Shown: positions 6,969-17,200 of the stretch, piece by piece
How positions within the stretch are numbered: position 1 is the first letter of the stretch
Layout of the letters: each line of letters opens with the position of its first letter
Source: CAWDAQ01 sp963800325
GTDB taxonomy: Bacteria > Actinomycetota > Actinomycetes > Actinomycetales > Dermatophilaceae
Assembly (NCBI GenBank): GCA_963800325.1
Contig: CAWDAQ010000002.1
Coordinates: forward strand, 248,001-312,000
DNA length: 64,000 nt
Direction of reading: 5' to 3'
Made by a program: the position numbers and the translations under genes
Notes under the pieces: generated by a model
What the model saw: the letters and a program-made list of their open reading frames with translations, nothing else
Databases searched by the model: none
What the model was told of the DNA's origin: nothing

Positions 6969-8354
6969 TCAGACGACCTCGGGGAGGTCGTTGCCGGCGT
7001 CGAGGATGCCCTTGCGGACGTCGACGCGGGCGAGCAGGAGCCCGCCGACGACGAAGAACACGATGAGCGCGATGATCGCCCACCGGTAGGAGTGGGTGAA
7101 CTGGTGGACGAGGCCGAACGTCAGGGTGCCGAACCAGCTCGTGCCCCGCTCCATCGCCTGGTAGAGGCTGAAGAACTCCGCCTCCCGGCCGCGGGGGACG
7201 AGCTGGCTGTACAGCGAGCGGGAGAGGGCCTGGCTGCCGCCGAGGACGATCCCGATGACGGTCGCGAGCCCGAGGAACAGGCCGAACCGTCCGGAGGGGA
7301 CGAGAAAGGCGATGACGACGACGACCGTCCAGAGCGCGAGCGAGAGCAGGACGCTGCGGTGGGCCCCGTACCGTCCGGCGAGGACCCCGAACAGCAGCGC
7401 ACCGGCGAACGCGACGAACTGGACGAGCAGGATCGTCGCGATGAGCTGGGACTGGCCGAAGCCGAGCTCCTCGCTGCCGTATGTGCTCGAGGACGTGATG
7501 ACCGTCTGGATGCCGTCGTTGAAGAACAGGTAGGCGAGCAGGAACAGCATCGTCTCGGGGAAGGCCCGCAGGGCCGAGAAGGTGTCCCGCAGCTGCCGCA
7601 CCGACCCGCCGACGACACCGGCGTCCCGCGCGACGACGGGACGCTCCACCCCCCGCAGGTTCCACAACCCGAGGACCGGGATGAGCGTGAAGACCGCCCA
7701 CCACGCCCCGGCGGACAGCAGGCTGATGCGCACCGCCGTCCCGGTGCCGATCCCGAGCGCGCCGGGAGCGCTGACGAGCGCGAGGTTGAGCCCGAGCAGG
7801 ATCCCGCCGCCGAGGTAGCCCAGCGCCCAGCCGCGGGAGGAGACCCGGTCCCGCTCGTCGGGCCCCGCGATGCGGCACAGGAGGGAGTCGTACACCACGA
7901 GCGAGGCGCCCAGGCTCAGGGTCGCGACGATCATCAGCGCGACGCCGAGCTGCCAGCGCGTGCCGGTGACGAAGAACATCGCCGCCGCGGCCGCCGAGCC
8001 GGCCCACGCGAACCCGCCCAGCAGGCGGCTCGGCCGGGGGGAGCGGTCGGCGACGGCGCCGACGAACACGAGGACGACGGCGGAGATGATCGTCGCCGCC
8101 GTCGCGGTGTAGAAGAACAGCGACCCGGGGTCGACGGGCACGCCGAGCAGGTCGAGCGTGGCGTGGCACGTCGCGCCGTCGGCGAGCCCGGGGCAGGCGG
8201 CGTCCTTCGCGACGGCGGTCAGGTACGGGCCGAGCAGGACGGTCGCGGTCGTCGTGACGTAGGCCGAGTTCGCCCAGTCGTACCAGTACCACGCCCGCTG
8301 GTGGCGCGTGCCGGGGGAGGCGGCGCGCGGGGAGCCGGTGACCTCGCTCGTCAT
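6969..8354 (-). CDS. MFS transporter, UMF1/Atg22-like family
   Basis: 461 residues, about twelve hydrophobic segments. It opens with the aromatic YWYDWANSAY motif typical of the UMF1 branch of the major facilitator superfamily. The loop after the first helices contains a cysteine pair (ACPGLADGATCH) often seen in actinobacterial members. The later part has GGSQALSRSLYSQLVPRG, another family hallmark. Substrate is unknown; yeast Atg22 exports amino acids from the vacuole, and bacterial relatives are uncharacterised. It is followed by repeat B, and upstream lies the M15 peptidase on the same strand with a ~57-bp gap. A CAGGCT hexamer seven bases before the ATG may be a weak leaderless promoter. 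Confidence 0.85.
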   Translation of the reverse strand: MTSEVTGSPRAASPGTRHQRAWYWYDWANSAYVTTTATVLLGPYLTAVAKDAACPGLADGATCHATLDLLGVPVDPGSLFFYTATAATIISAVVLVFVGAVADRSPRPSRLLGGFAWAGSAAAAAMFFVTGTRWQLGVALMIVATLSLGASLVVYDSLLCRIAGPDERDRVSSRGWALGYLGGGILLGLNLALVSAPGALGIGTGTAVRISLLSAGAWWAVFTLIPVLGLWNLRGVERPVVARDAGVVGGSVRQLRDTFSALRAFPETMLFLLAYLFFNDGIQTVITSSSTYGSEELGFGQSQLIATILLVQFVAFAGALLFGVLAGRYGAHRSVLLSLALWTVVVVIAFLVPSGRFGLFLGLATVIGIVLGGSQALSRSLYSQLVPRGREAEFFSLYQAMERGTSWFGTLTFGLVHQFTHSYRWAIIALIVFFVVGGLLLARVDVRKGILDAGNDLPEVV

Positions 8355-8411
8355 GCCGGGAAGCCTGTCACACCCGGAGCCGGCCGGCCCTCGACGCGCC
8401 CCCGGCCGCGC

Positions 8412-10040
8412 TCAGCCGGCGTACTGCCAGTGCCACGGCTCGGGGAGGGAGCCGCCGGCGGCGGCCCACGCCGGTAGGTACCAGCCGAAGCGGGCGGCGT
8501 TCTCGACGAGCCACAGGTGGGCGGGAGCGCCGTAGTCCTCGACGCCACCGCAGAGGTCGACGGCGCGGCCGAAGCCGTGCTGGCTGGTTCCCGGAGTGGC
8601 GGCCCACTTGCCCTTCTGGGCCTTGAGGGTCACCTGCTCGGGGTAGGAGCGGTAGCCGTCGACGACGCAGAGCAGGTGGCCGGTGGCCTCGGCGTAGGCG
8701 GCCGACATCGCGTTGAACGCAGCGGCCGGGCCGGGGCGCAGCACCTCGTCCGGCGAGCCGACGAGCGGGCAGAGCGCGCTCGGGGGGACCGCGCCGTTGG
8801 GGTACTCCTCGTCGCGGTTCGAGCACGGGCGGACCCCCAGCCCGGCGACCCCGGGCGGGGTCCAGGTGCCGACGCCCGAGCCCGGGGAGCCCGTGCCGTC
8901 CAGCCCGGAGACGTCGACCCCGGCCTCGGCGAGCGCGTCGCGGAGGCTGCCGCGCGCGTCCGCGGCGGTGGGGGAGGCGATGCCGAACAGGGTCATCGCG
9001 ACCGGTCCCGCCTTGGCGATCGTCGCCGCCTGGTCGGCCCGGATCCCGGCGAGCACGCTCTGCTGTTCGGCGGTGGCCTCGTTCGCCCGGGCCTGGGCGG
9101 CCTCGGCGTCGCGAGCGGCCTGCTTCGCCGCGGACTCGGCCTTCTCGGCCCTGGCGGTCGCGCTGCGCTGCTCGGCGGCGAGCGCGCGGACCCGCTCGAC
9201 GGTTCGCAGCCGCTGGTCGGTGACGTACCCGAGGTCACCGAGCGGGTTGCCGGCCTTCTCGGGGCTGCTCGCGAGCGAGTCGAGCGCCCCGAGGGCCTCG
9301 GCGTAGTCCCCGCCCTGGGTGTAGACCTCGAACGCCCACGTCCGCATCTGCTCGTGGGCGGCCCGCAGCCGGGCGCGGACCGAGGCGGAGCGGTCCCGCG
9401 CCTCCTGCGCGGCGGCGTGGGCCGCCCGCTCCGCTGCACGGGCCTCGCCGAGCAGCTGGAGCTGGGTGTTGGCGCGGTCGGCGAGCTCGTGGAGGGTCTG
9501 CATCGCCGCGGCGAGCTCGGCGTCGGAGCGCGCGAGCCGGGCGCGGAGCCTGTCGGCCTGCGCGACCTGCGCGGCGACCTGGTCCTTGGAGAGCCCCTCG
9601 TCCCCGGCGGCGTCCGGCGCGGGCGTCGAGACAGAAGTCGAGCCAGGAGTCGAGCCAGGAGTCGAGCCCGGAGTCTGGCCAGGTGTCGAGCCGGGTGTGG
9701 CGGCCGGTGACGTGCCGGGCCCCTTCGCGGGTGCCTTCGCCGGCGTCGTTGACCTCGTGGCCCTGGCGGCGCCGCCCACGACGTGGCTCCCCGAGGAGGT
9801 GGGGACCGGTGAGGAGCCCGGCGCGCGCCCGGCCCCGGACCGCGCCGAAGGAGGGGTGGGCGCGGCCGTCGAGGCGGGGACCGGCTCGCGCTCGGTGGCG
9901 GCGGCGGGGCCGGCGAGGCCCACGACGACTCCCGCGGCACAGCCGGCGCCGACCAGGGCCCCGAGCACCGTGCCTGCCCGGGCCCGACGCGGCCCCCCAC
10001 CTGATGTCACCTGGTCGCCCCCCGGCCTCGCAGCCCGCAT
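8412..10040 (-). CDS. Secreted coiled-coil M15 (VanY-type) D-Ala-D-Ala carboxypeptidase
   Basis: About 542 residues. An N-terminal hydrophobic signal or anchor (GTVLGALVGAGCAAGVVVGLAGPAAA) is followed by a low-complexity Pro/Thr/Ser/Gly linker with five STPG-type repeats, a long Ala/Glu/Arg-rich coiled coil, and a C-terminal M15 domain. That domain keeps the zinc motif SQHGFGRAVD and the final PEPWHWQY. It should trim peptidoglycan stem peptides outside the cell. The layout recalls coiled-coil NlpC/P60 hydrolases such as RipA, with M15 as the catalytic end. An upstream GTG (10055) is in frame, but the only clear -10 (TAGGGT, 10059-10054) lies over it, so the ATG at 10040 is preferred. Confidence 0.85.
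   Translation of the reverse strand: MRAARPGGDQVTSGGGPRRARAGTVLGALVGAGCAAGVVVGLAGPAAATEREPVPASTAAPTPPSARSGAGRAPGSSPVPTSSGSHVVGGAARATRSTTPAKAPAKGPGTSPAATPGSTPGQTPGSTPGSTPGSTSVSTPAPDAAGDEGLSKDQVAAQVAQADRLRARLARSDAELAAAMQTLHELADRANTQLQLLGEARAAERAAHAAAQEARDRSASVRARLRAAHEQMRTWAFEVYTQGGDYAEALGALDSLASSPEKAGNPLGDLGYVTDQRLRTVERVRALAAEQRSATARAEKAESAAKQAARDAEAAQARANEATAEQQSVLAGIRADQAATIAKAGPVAMTLFGIASPTAADARGSLRDALAEAGVDVSGLDGTGSPGSGVGTWTPPGVAGLGVRPCSNRDEEYPNGAVPPSALCPLVGSPDEVLRPGPAAAFNAMSAAYAEATGHLLCVVDGYRSYPEQVTLKAQKGKWAATPGTSQHGFGRAVDLCGGVEDYGAPAHLWLVENAARFGWYLPAWAAAGGSLPEPWHWQYAG
9637..9696. repeat. 12-bp tandem repeat (5 copies) in the M15 peptidase linker
   Basis: Five in-frame copies of a unit like GTCGAGCCAGGA encode the STPG-rich linker on the minus strand. 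The first two are identical and later ones diverge by 1-3 bases. Length variation between strains would be expected. Confidence 0.75.
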
Positions 10041-10132
10041 GTTTCGTGCAGTCACCCTAGACGGAGTGCCGGGGTGGCCGCTGGATACCGGCCCAATCGG
10101 CCTCCGGTCGTGGGACCGTAGTGCTTCAGGCC

Positions 10133-10145
10133 TAAAATGCCGGGA
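10133..10145 (+). promoter_or_regulatory. Leaderless promoter -10 element of the marR-uvrA-like operon
   Basis: TAAAAT at 10133-10138, six bases, then ATG at 10145. It is the most AT-rich hexamer in the intergenic region and the clearest leaderless case. Confidence 0.6.
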
Positions 10146-10654
10146 TGGCTGGTCGGGAACCGGGCCGTGGGGGAGCGGCCCACGCAGCGGGGGAACGGTC
10201 CGTGGAGCACACCGAGATCCTCGAGGGGACCGCCGAGTCGGTGACCCGTCTGGCCGAGCGGGTCGAGAGCGCGCGCGCCTCGGCGCTGCGCGAGCTCGAC
10301 CTCGACGCGCCCTCGCACGACGTGCTCAGCGCACTGCGCCGGCCCGGCCACGACGGCACGCCCGACGACGTCGGCCTGACCGCCGGGGACCTGGCCCGCG
10401 CGTGCGGCGTCACCCCCGGCGCGGTGAGCCAGCGCCTCACCCGCCTCGAGCAGAACGGCCTCGTCGAGCGGATCCGGGACGACGCCGACCGCCGGACGGT
10501 GCGCGTCGTCCCGACCGAGCGGGGCCGCCGCCTCGGCGAGCGCGCCGACGCCGCGCTCGCCGAGGCCGAGGCCGGGCTGCTCGGCGCCCTGACCCCGGTC
10601 GAGGCCGAGACGGTCACCGGGATCATCGAGAGCGTCCTCGACGGGAGGGGCTGA
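10145..10654 (+). CDS. MarR family transcriptional regulator
   Basis: 169 residues with a central winged helix-turn-helix: LTAGDLARACGVTPGAVSQRLTRLEQNGLVERIRDD fits the recognition helix and wing of MarR proteins (segment ~79-114), with dimerisation helices on both sides. It lies four bases upstream of a class III UvrA-like ATPase, so it probably controls that gene and itself in response to a small ligand. The 90-bp divergent spacer to the M15 gene contains the promoter and possibly an operator, but no perfect palindrome stands out. The start at ATG 10145 is fixed by the -10 element. Confidence 0.88.
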   Translation: MAGREPGRGGAAHAAGERSVEHTEILEGTAESVTRLAERVESARASALRELDLDAPSHDVLSALRRPGHDGTPDDVGLTAGDLARACGVTPGAVSQRLTRLEQNGLVERIRDDADRRTVRVVPTERGRRLGERADAALAEAEAGLLGALTPVEAETVTGIIESVLDGRG

Positions 10655-10658
10655 GCCC

Positions 10659-13040
<2,382 letters not shown>

Positions 13041-13074
13041 CCCCCGCTCGGCCGCCCACGCGCCTCGCGGGGCG

Positions 13075-13500
13075 CTACCGCCACGCCCCGGCGAGCTCGG
13101 CGCCGTCGAGGACGGTCGTGTGCCGGGGGAAGGTCCGACCGGTGAGGAAGTCGTGGACCTCGGTGTCGGGGTCGGCGCAGCAGTCCCGGAGGACGAGGAT
13201 CCGGTAGTCGCGGTCCATCGCCTCGCGCACCGTGCTGAGGACGACGCCGCTCGTGCTGATCCCCGCGAGGACGGGCGTGGTGACGCCGCGCTCGCGCAGC
13301 ATCCGGTCGAGGTCGGTCGTGGCGAAGGCGCCGACCCGGACCCAGCCGACGTGCCCGCCACGGGCCCGGACGTCGGCGACGGTCGCCCCGACGCGCCCCA
13401 GCAGCGGGTCCGGGTCGGGGAGGCGGCCGACGATGCCGTTCTGGAAGTCCATGACGAGCAGCGCGGTGGACGTGGGGTCGAGGTCGGGGTGGTCAGCCAT
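13075..13500 (-). CDS. Isochorismatase-fold protein lacking the catalytic cysteine
   Basis: 141 residues, short for the family (usually 180-210). The N-terminal strand VMDFQNG keeps the catalytic aspartate (Asp18). The strand that normally reads TxxCV reads TSGVVLST here, with Val86 where the nucleophilic cysteine belongs, and no lysine stands at the usual central position. It therefore cannot use standard cysteine-hydrolase chemistry. I recall the TSGVVLST pattern from other actinobacterial members, so this looks like a subfamily rather than a sequencing error. The ATG at 13500 is preferred to an earlier one; TAGATT lies eight bases upstream. It is divergent from the Imm5-like gene and convergent with the UvrA-like gene. 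Confidence 0.75.
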   Translation of the reverse strand: MADHPDLDPTSTALLVMDFQNGIVGRLPDPDPLLGRVGATVADVRARGGHVGWVRVGAFATTDLDRMLRERGVTTPVLAGISTSGVVLSTVREAMDRDYRILVLRDCCADPDTEVHDFLTGRTFPRHTTVLDGAELAGAWR

Positions 13501-13549
13501 CGCCCGCCAATCTAGCCTCACGGGTAGACGAGGTCACAGGAGGCCACCC

Positions 13550-14065
13550 ATGATCCTCCCGGAGGTCCGGGACCCGCGCCTGGTGACGATCCGCCGCGGC
13601 GGCACCCTCACCGACGCCGACCACCACCTGCTCGCGCTGTGGGCGGCGGCGTGCGCGGAGCACGTGCTCGACCTCTTCGAGGCCGCCCGGCCGGAGGACC
13701 CGCGCCCGCGCCGGGCCGTCGAGCACGCCCGGGCCTGGGCGCGCGGCGGGGTGACCATGACCGAGTCCCGGGCCGCGGGCGGGCACGCGATGGGCGCGGC
13801 CCGGGACCTGCGGGGCGCGGCCCGGCACGCGGCCTACGCCGCCGGGCAGGCCGCCGCGGTCGCGCACGTGCCCGAGCACGACCTCGGTGCGGCCGCATAC
13901 GCCGTCAAGGCCGTCCGCGCCGCCGTCCCGGCCGAGGAGGCCGACGACGCGGGACGGCGCGAGTGCCGTTGGCAGCGCGCGCAGCTTCCGGACGCGGTCC
14001 GCGAGCTCGTGCTCGAGGACCAACGACGCCGCAACGACATCTGCTGGTCGGTGTTCGACGTCTGA
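13550..14065 (+). CDS. Imm5-like putative immunity protein
   Basis: 171 residues. The N-terminus has the form VRDPRLVTIRRGGTLTDADH, then LALWAAACAEHVL and, further on, RAAGGHAMGAARDLRGAARHA and LGAAAYAVKAVRAA. This is the mostly alpha-helical architecture that databases label putative immunity protein (Imm5, by memory). No toxin gene is adjacent on either side, so if the family assignment holds it is an orphan immunity gene or has another role. AGGAGG precedes the ATG at 13550 and fixes the start; the frame is open further upstream. Its stop codon lies five bases before the dif-like site, between which nothing else fits. Confidence 0.65.
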   Translation: MILPEVRDPRLVTIRRGGTLTDADHHLLALWAAACAEHVLDLFEAARPEDPRPRRAVEHARAWARGGVTMTESRAAGGHAMGAARDLRGAARHAAYAAGQAAAVAHVPEHDLGAAAYAVKAVRAAVPAEEADDAGRRECRWQRAQLPDAVRELVLEDQRRRNDICWSVFDV

Positions 14066-14070
14066 ACAAG

Positions 14071-14098
14071 AACGCCGATAAGCGACATTATGTCAAGT
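14071..14098. other. dif: Chromosome dimer resolution site dif (XerC/XerD target)
   Basis: A 28-bp site with arm GCCGATAA (14074-14081), a six-base centre and arm ACATTATGTCAAGT (14085-14098). I recall the actinobacterial dif consensus as TTCRCCGATAAT-VN-ACATTATGTCAAGT; 25 of 28 positions agree, with the three differences at the first two bases and at the end of the left arm. The site is strikingly AT-rich for this genome, lies between genes, and sits where gene orientation switches from mainly plus to mainly minus. It marks the replication terminus where XerC and XerD resolve chromosome dimers; xerD itself is at 52.3 kb. Confidence 0.9.
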
Positions 14099-14156
14099 AG
14101 ACCTCGTCCGTCCCGGGAGAGGGCCCGCTCATCCCTGCCCCGCCGGGTTGTCCTGA

Positions 14157-14735
14157 TCAGACGCCGTCGTCCCCCGCCGCGGGCGCGGAGAAGGTGACGT
14201 CGGCGGCCTCGGCGACCGCCGCGGTGCGTCCCGGCGCGGACTGGAAGGTCCAGTACAGGTTCGTGTGGGCGATGACGCCGGCGGGCGGCGGCGCCCCCCA
14301 GGCGCTGTTGTCGTTCGTCGTGTGCGCGTCGCCGACGAGGGTGACGTCGTAGCCGCGGGTGAAGGCGCCGTGGATCGTCGAGCGGATGCACGCGTCGGTC
14401 TCGGCCCCCGCGACGACGAGCCGCCCGACCCCCGCGGCCGCGAGCACGTCCTCGAGGTCGGTGCCCTCGAAGGAGTCACCGAAGCGCTTGTGGACCAGTG
14501 GCTCGTCCTGCCCCGGGACGAGCTCGGGCACGTACTGCCACTCCTCGCTCCCCCGGGCCAGGCCCTCGTCGGAGTGCTGCACCCACACCACGGGCGTCCC
14601 GGACCCGCGGGCCCGGTCGACGAGCCCCGCGATCGCCGCGACGACCTCGTCGCGGCGGTGGGCCTCGGCGACGACGCCGTTCTGGACGTCGACGACGACG
14701 AGCGCGGTGGCGGTGCGGTCGGGCAGCGTCGTCAT
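14157..14735 (-). CDS. Isochorismatase family cysteine hydrolase
   Basis: 192 residues with a complete catalytic set: Asp16 in VVDVQNG, Lys83 in VHKRFGDSF and Cys116 in ETDACIRST. Members hydrolyse C-N or C-O bonds of small molecules (nicotinamide, N-carbamoyl compounds, isochorismate); the substrate here cannot be told. GGAGGAG lies before the ATG at 14735. It is the last gene of a minus-strand group with the molybdoenzyme (19-bp gap) and the DUF2177 protein, which suggests co-transcription. The C-terminus reads toward the dif-like site. Confidence 0.87.
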   Translation of the reverse strand: MTTLPDRTATALVVVDVQNGVVAEAHRRDEVVAAIAGLVDRARGSGTPVVWVQHSDEGLARGSEEWQYVPELVPGQDEPLVHKRFGDSFEGTDLEDVLAAAGVGRLVVAGAETDACIRSTIHGAFTRGYDVTLVGDAHTTNDNSAWGAPPPAGVIAHTNLYWTFQSAPGRTAAVAEAADVTFSAPAAGDDGV

Positions 14736-14754
14736 CGAGGTCTCCTCCGGCGGG

Positions 14755-15846
14755 TCAGGTGGCGTGGACGGTGATGCGGGGCCAGGAGTGGTTGACGTAC
14801 CCCTTCGGGTTCCACAACGGCTCCGGGCGCTCGGGCTGCAGCGTCGCGGCGGAGTCCCAGGCCCGCGCGAGGATCTCGTGGGTCCCGGCGGCGACCTCGA
14901 CGTCGCACTCCCAGAGCCGCCACAGCCCGGGGCCGCCGTCCGCGGCCAGCCGGGCGGCGTGCCAGCTCGCGCCGCCGTCGGCGGAGACGTCGACGCGGGC
15001 GACCGAGCGGTCCCGCCCGGTGAGGGCGTACCCGCGGACCGTGAGCGGCCCCGCGGTCACCTCCGCCCCGTCCTGCGGGTCGAGCACGGCCGAGCCCACC
15101 CCGACCGGGCCGAGCGGGAGCCCGTCACCGGGACCGGCGCTGTCCGGGTCGGCGTCGGCGGGCAGGAGGCGGTAGGACCGGGCCTGGAAGAAGCCGTCGC
15201 ACGGCTCCGCCCGGACGCCGACCCGGCGTACCCACTTCACGCTCCGCGCGCCGACGTAGCCGGGGACGACGACCCGCACCGGGGCGCCGTGCACCGCCGG
15301 CAGGGCCTCGTCGTTCATCGCCCAGGCGAGCAGGACGTCACCGGCGCGGGCGACCTCCAGCGGGACCGAGCCGGCGTAGGCCTGGGGCGGGTCGGCGAGG
15401 TCGGAGACGTCGGGGGCCTCGAGGACGACGTGCCGGGCGCCGTCGGCGACGCCGGCCCGGTCCAGCACGTCACCCAGCCGCACCCCGGTCCACCGGGCCG
15501 TCGACGTCGCCCCCGGGCCCCAGAGGTCCTCCCCGGGGACGTCCCGGACCGCGGCGAGTCCGGCCCGCCGGTTGCCGGCGCACTGCAGGGTCGCGGTGAC
15601 GGTGACGACGTCGAAGCGCTCGCGCAGGTCGGTCAGGCCGAGCCGGAGCGCGGTGTCGACGAGGCCGTCGACGTCGAGCGCCCACGTCGCCGGGTCGACC
15701 TCCGGCACCGGACCGTGGTTGCGGACGTAGAACGCCTCGACCGGGGTCACGGCCGCCTCGGCGAGGACGGCCGGTGGCGGCTCCGCGTTGTAGGGGTCGC
15801 GCTCGTGGACGACCATGTCCGCCCGCTTGCCCCACGGCACGCTCAC
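14755..15846 (-). CDS. Sulfite oxidase-like molybdopterin oxidoreductase
   Basis: 363 residues: an oxidoreductase molybdopterin-binding domain followed by a Mo-co dimerisation (Ig-like) domain with GWDVSADGGASW-type pattern and a conserved W-rich end. Cys89 in TLQCAGNRR is the expected molybdenum ligand. AVHGAPVRVVVPGYVGARSVKWV is the segment that contacts the cofactor. No signal peptide is seen, so the enzyme is probably cytoplasmic, unlike periplasmic SorA or MsrP types. Electron acceptor and substrate (sulfite or another) are unknown. The GTG at 15846 overlaps the stop of the upstream DUF2177 gene as GTGA, which fixes the start; an open frame extends further but would overlap that gene. 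Confidence 0.85.
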   Translation of the reverse strand: MSVPWGKRADMVVHERDPYNAEPPPAVLAEAAVTPVEAFYVRNHGPVPEVDPATWALDVDGLVDTALRLGLTDLRERFDVVTVTATLQCAGNRRAGLAAVRDVPGEDLWGPGATSTARWTGVRLGDVLDRAGVADGARHVVLEAPDVSDLADPPQAYAGSVPLEVARAGDVLLAWAMNDEALPAVHGAPVRVVVPGYVGARSVKWVRRVGVRAEPCDGFFQARSYRLLPADADPDSAGPGDGLPLGPVGVGSAVLDPQDGAEVTAGPLTVRGYALTGRDRSVARVDVSADGGASWHAARLAADGGPGLWRLWECDVEVAAGTHEILARAWDSAATLQPERPEPLWNPKGYVNHSWPRITVHAT

Positions 15847-16310
15847 GACGGCCCCCGGCTCCCCCGACGGCCCGGCGCCGGCAGGCCGTCCCCCCCGCCG
15901 AGGCGCCGGGCGACGAGCAGGGCCGCGGTCGCGGTGACGGCCGTGAGCGCGGCCCCCCACGCGAGGTCGACCGGGACCAGGCCGGCGGGGAAGCCGTCGA
16001 TGACCGCGAGGTTCGTCAGGTCCCAGGTCGCGTAGGCGACGAGCCCCAGGACCGCGCCGTCGAGCGCGACCCGGCGGCGGCCGGTGCCGGCACGCAGCGC
16101 GGGCCGGACGACGAGGTGGACCACGCCGGCGACGTAGAGCACGTAGAACAGGACCGCCGGAACGGGCCGCACGGGGTCGGCGACGAGCGCGCCGAGCTCC
16201 TCCCGGTACAGCGGCCCCGCCACGAGCCCGAGCCAGACGAGGTCGCAGGCGAGGAGGACCGCGAGCCCCGTGCAGTAGCCCACCGCGAGCGCCCGAGTGT
16301 TCGTTCCCAC
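15843..16310 (-). CDS. DUF2177 family membrane protein
   Basis: 155 residues with four hydrophobic helices and the family pattern YATWDLTNLAVI followed by PVDLAWGAALT. The first helix has LACDLVWLG. Function unknown; in other genomes it occurs near redox and stress genes. It is the first gene of a three-gene minus-strand group, overlapping the sulfite oxidase-like gene by four bases. That might reflect a link to the molybdoenzyme, but this is only inference. GTG start at 16310; TAGGCT (16323-16318) lies seven bases before it, which would make the transcript leaderless. Confidence 0.78.
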   Translation of the reverse strand: MGTNTRALAVGYCTGLAVLLACDLVWLGLVAGPLYREELGALVADPVRPVPAVLFYVLYVAGVVHLVVRPALRAGTGRRRVALDGAVLGLVAYATWDLTNLAVIDGFPAGLVPVDLAWGAALTAVTATAALLVARRLGGGDGLPAPGRRGSRGPS

Positions 16311-16348
16311 GCGTCCGAGCCTAGGCCTTCGGTCCGACAGGCGCCCCG

Positions 16349-16361
16349 TACGGTGACCCCA
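16349..16361 (+). promoter_or_regulatory. Leaderless promoter -10 element of the DUF1028 gene
   Basis: TACGGT at 16349-16354, six bases, then ATG at 16361. The divergent DUF2177 gene has its own TAGGCT 25 bases away, so two promoters share this 50-bp spacer. Confidence 0.5.
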
Positions 16362-17191
16362 TGACCTTCTCCGTCGTCGGCCAGGACGGGGACGCCTTCG
16401 GCGTCGCCGTCGCCAGCAGGTTCCTCGCCGTCGGCGCGGTGGTCCCCGCGGCGGAGGCCGGGGTCGGCGCGGTCGCCACCCAGGCGATGGCCCGGGTCGC
16501 GTCCCGGCGGGAGGTGCTCGACCTGCTCCGGGCCGGGGACCCGGCCGACGAGGCGGTCGCCGAGGTCACCGGCGCGGACCCGGACCGGGCGGTGCGCCAG
16601 CTCGGCGTCGTCGGCGCGGCCTCGCAGTCGACGTGGACCGGCTCGGCCTGCCTCGCCTGGGCCGGCGGCCGCTCGGGCCGGGACGAGCGTGGAGGCTACG
16701 CCATCCAGGGCAACATCCTCACCGGCGAGGAGGTGGTCGTGGCGATGGAGCGGGCGTGGGTCGCCTCGGCCGGGGAGCCGCTCCCCCGTCGCCTGGTCAC
16801 CTCGCTCCTCGCCGGGGACGCGGCCGGCGGCGACTCCCGCGGGCGACAGGCCGCCGCCCTCTACGCCGCGGCCCCCGGAGCGGGCTACGACGCCAGCGGG
16901 GTCCTCGCCGACCTCCGCGTCGACGACGCCCCGAACGCCCCCACGGCGCTCGCCCGCCTGCTCGACGAGCACGAGCTCGTCCACGGCGGACCCGAGGAGG
17001 TCCTCGCGCTCACCGGGGACCTCGCCGCCGAGGTCGGCCGCCGGCTGGAGTCGATCGGGTACGCCGACGAGGCCGAGGACCCCTCCGGGGCGCTCGCGGC
17101 CTGGGCGTCGGTGCGCAACGTCGAGATGCGCATCGTCCCGGGGGGCATCGACACCCGCGTGCTCGCCACCCTCCGGGCCGAGGCCCCGTAG
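16361..17191 (+). CDS. DUF1028 domain protein (Ntn-hydrolase-like)
   Basis: 276 residues. The start TFSVVGQDGDAFGVAVASRFLAVG and the following VGAVATQA and YAIQGNIL segments are the DUF1028 signature. Proteins of this family resemble N-terminal nucleophile hydrolases and are of unknown function. After the DUF1028 core (~220 residues) the C-terminus carries a peptidoglycan-binding-like or helical tail. It is followed after nine bases by a DUF72 gene on the same strand, so the two are probably co-transcribed. Confidence 0.82.
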   Translation: MTFSVVGQDGDAFGVAVASRFLAVGAVVPAAEAGVGAVATQAMARVASRREVLDLLRAGDPADEAVAEVTGADPDRAVRQLGVVGAASQSTWTGSACLAWAGGRSGRDERGGYAIQGNILTGEEVVVAMERAWVASAGEPLPRRLVTSLLAGDAAGGDSRGRQAAALYAAAPGAGYDASGVLADLRVDDAPNAPTALARLLDEHELVHGGPEEVLALTGDLAAEVGRRLESIGYADEAEDPSGALAAWASVRNVEMRIVPGGIDTRVLATLRAEAP

Positions 17192-17200
17192 GCGGCGGGC

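Noticed and set aside
13060..13075. Terminator between the UvrA-like and isochorismatase-like genes
   Set aside because: Only a 5-bp stem (GCGCC/GGCGC) is present, too weak to call in GC-rich DNA.
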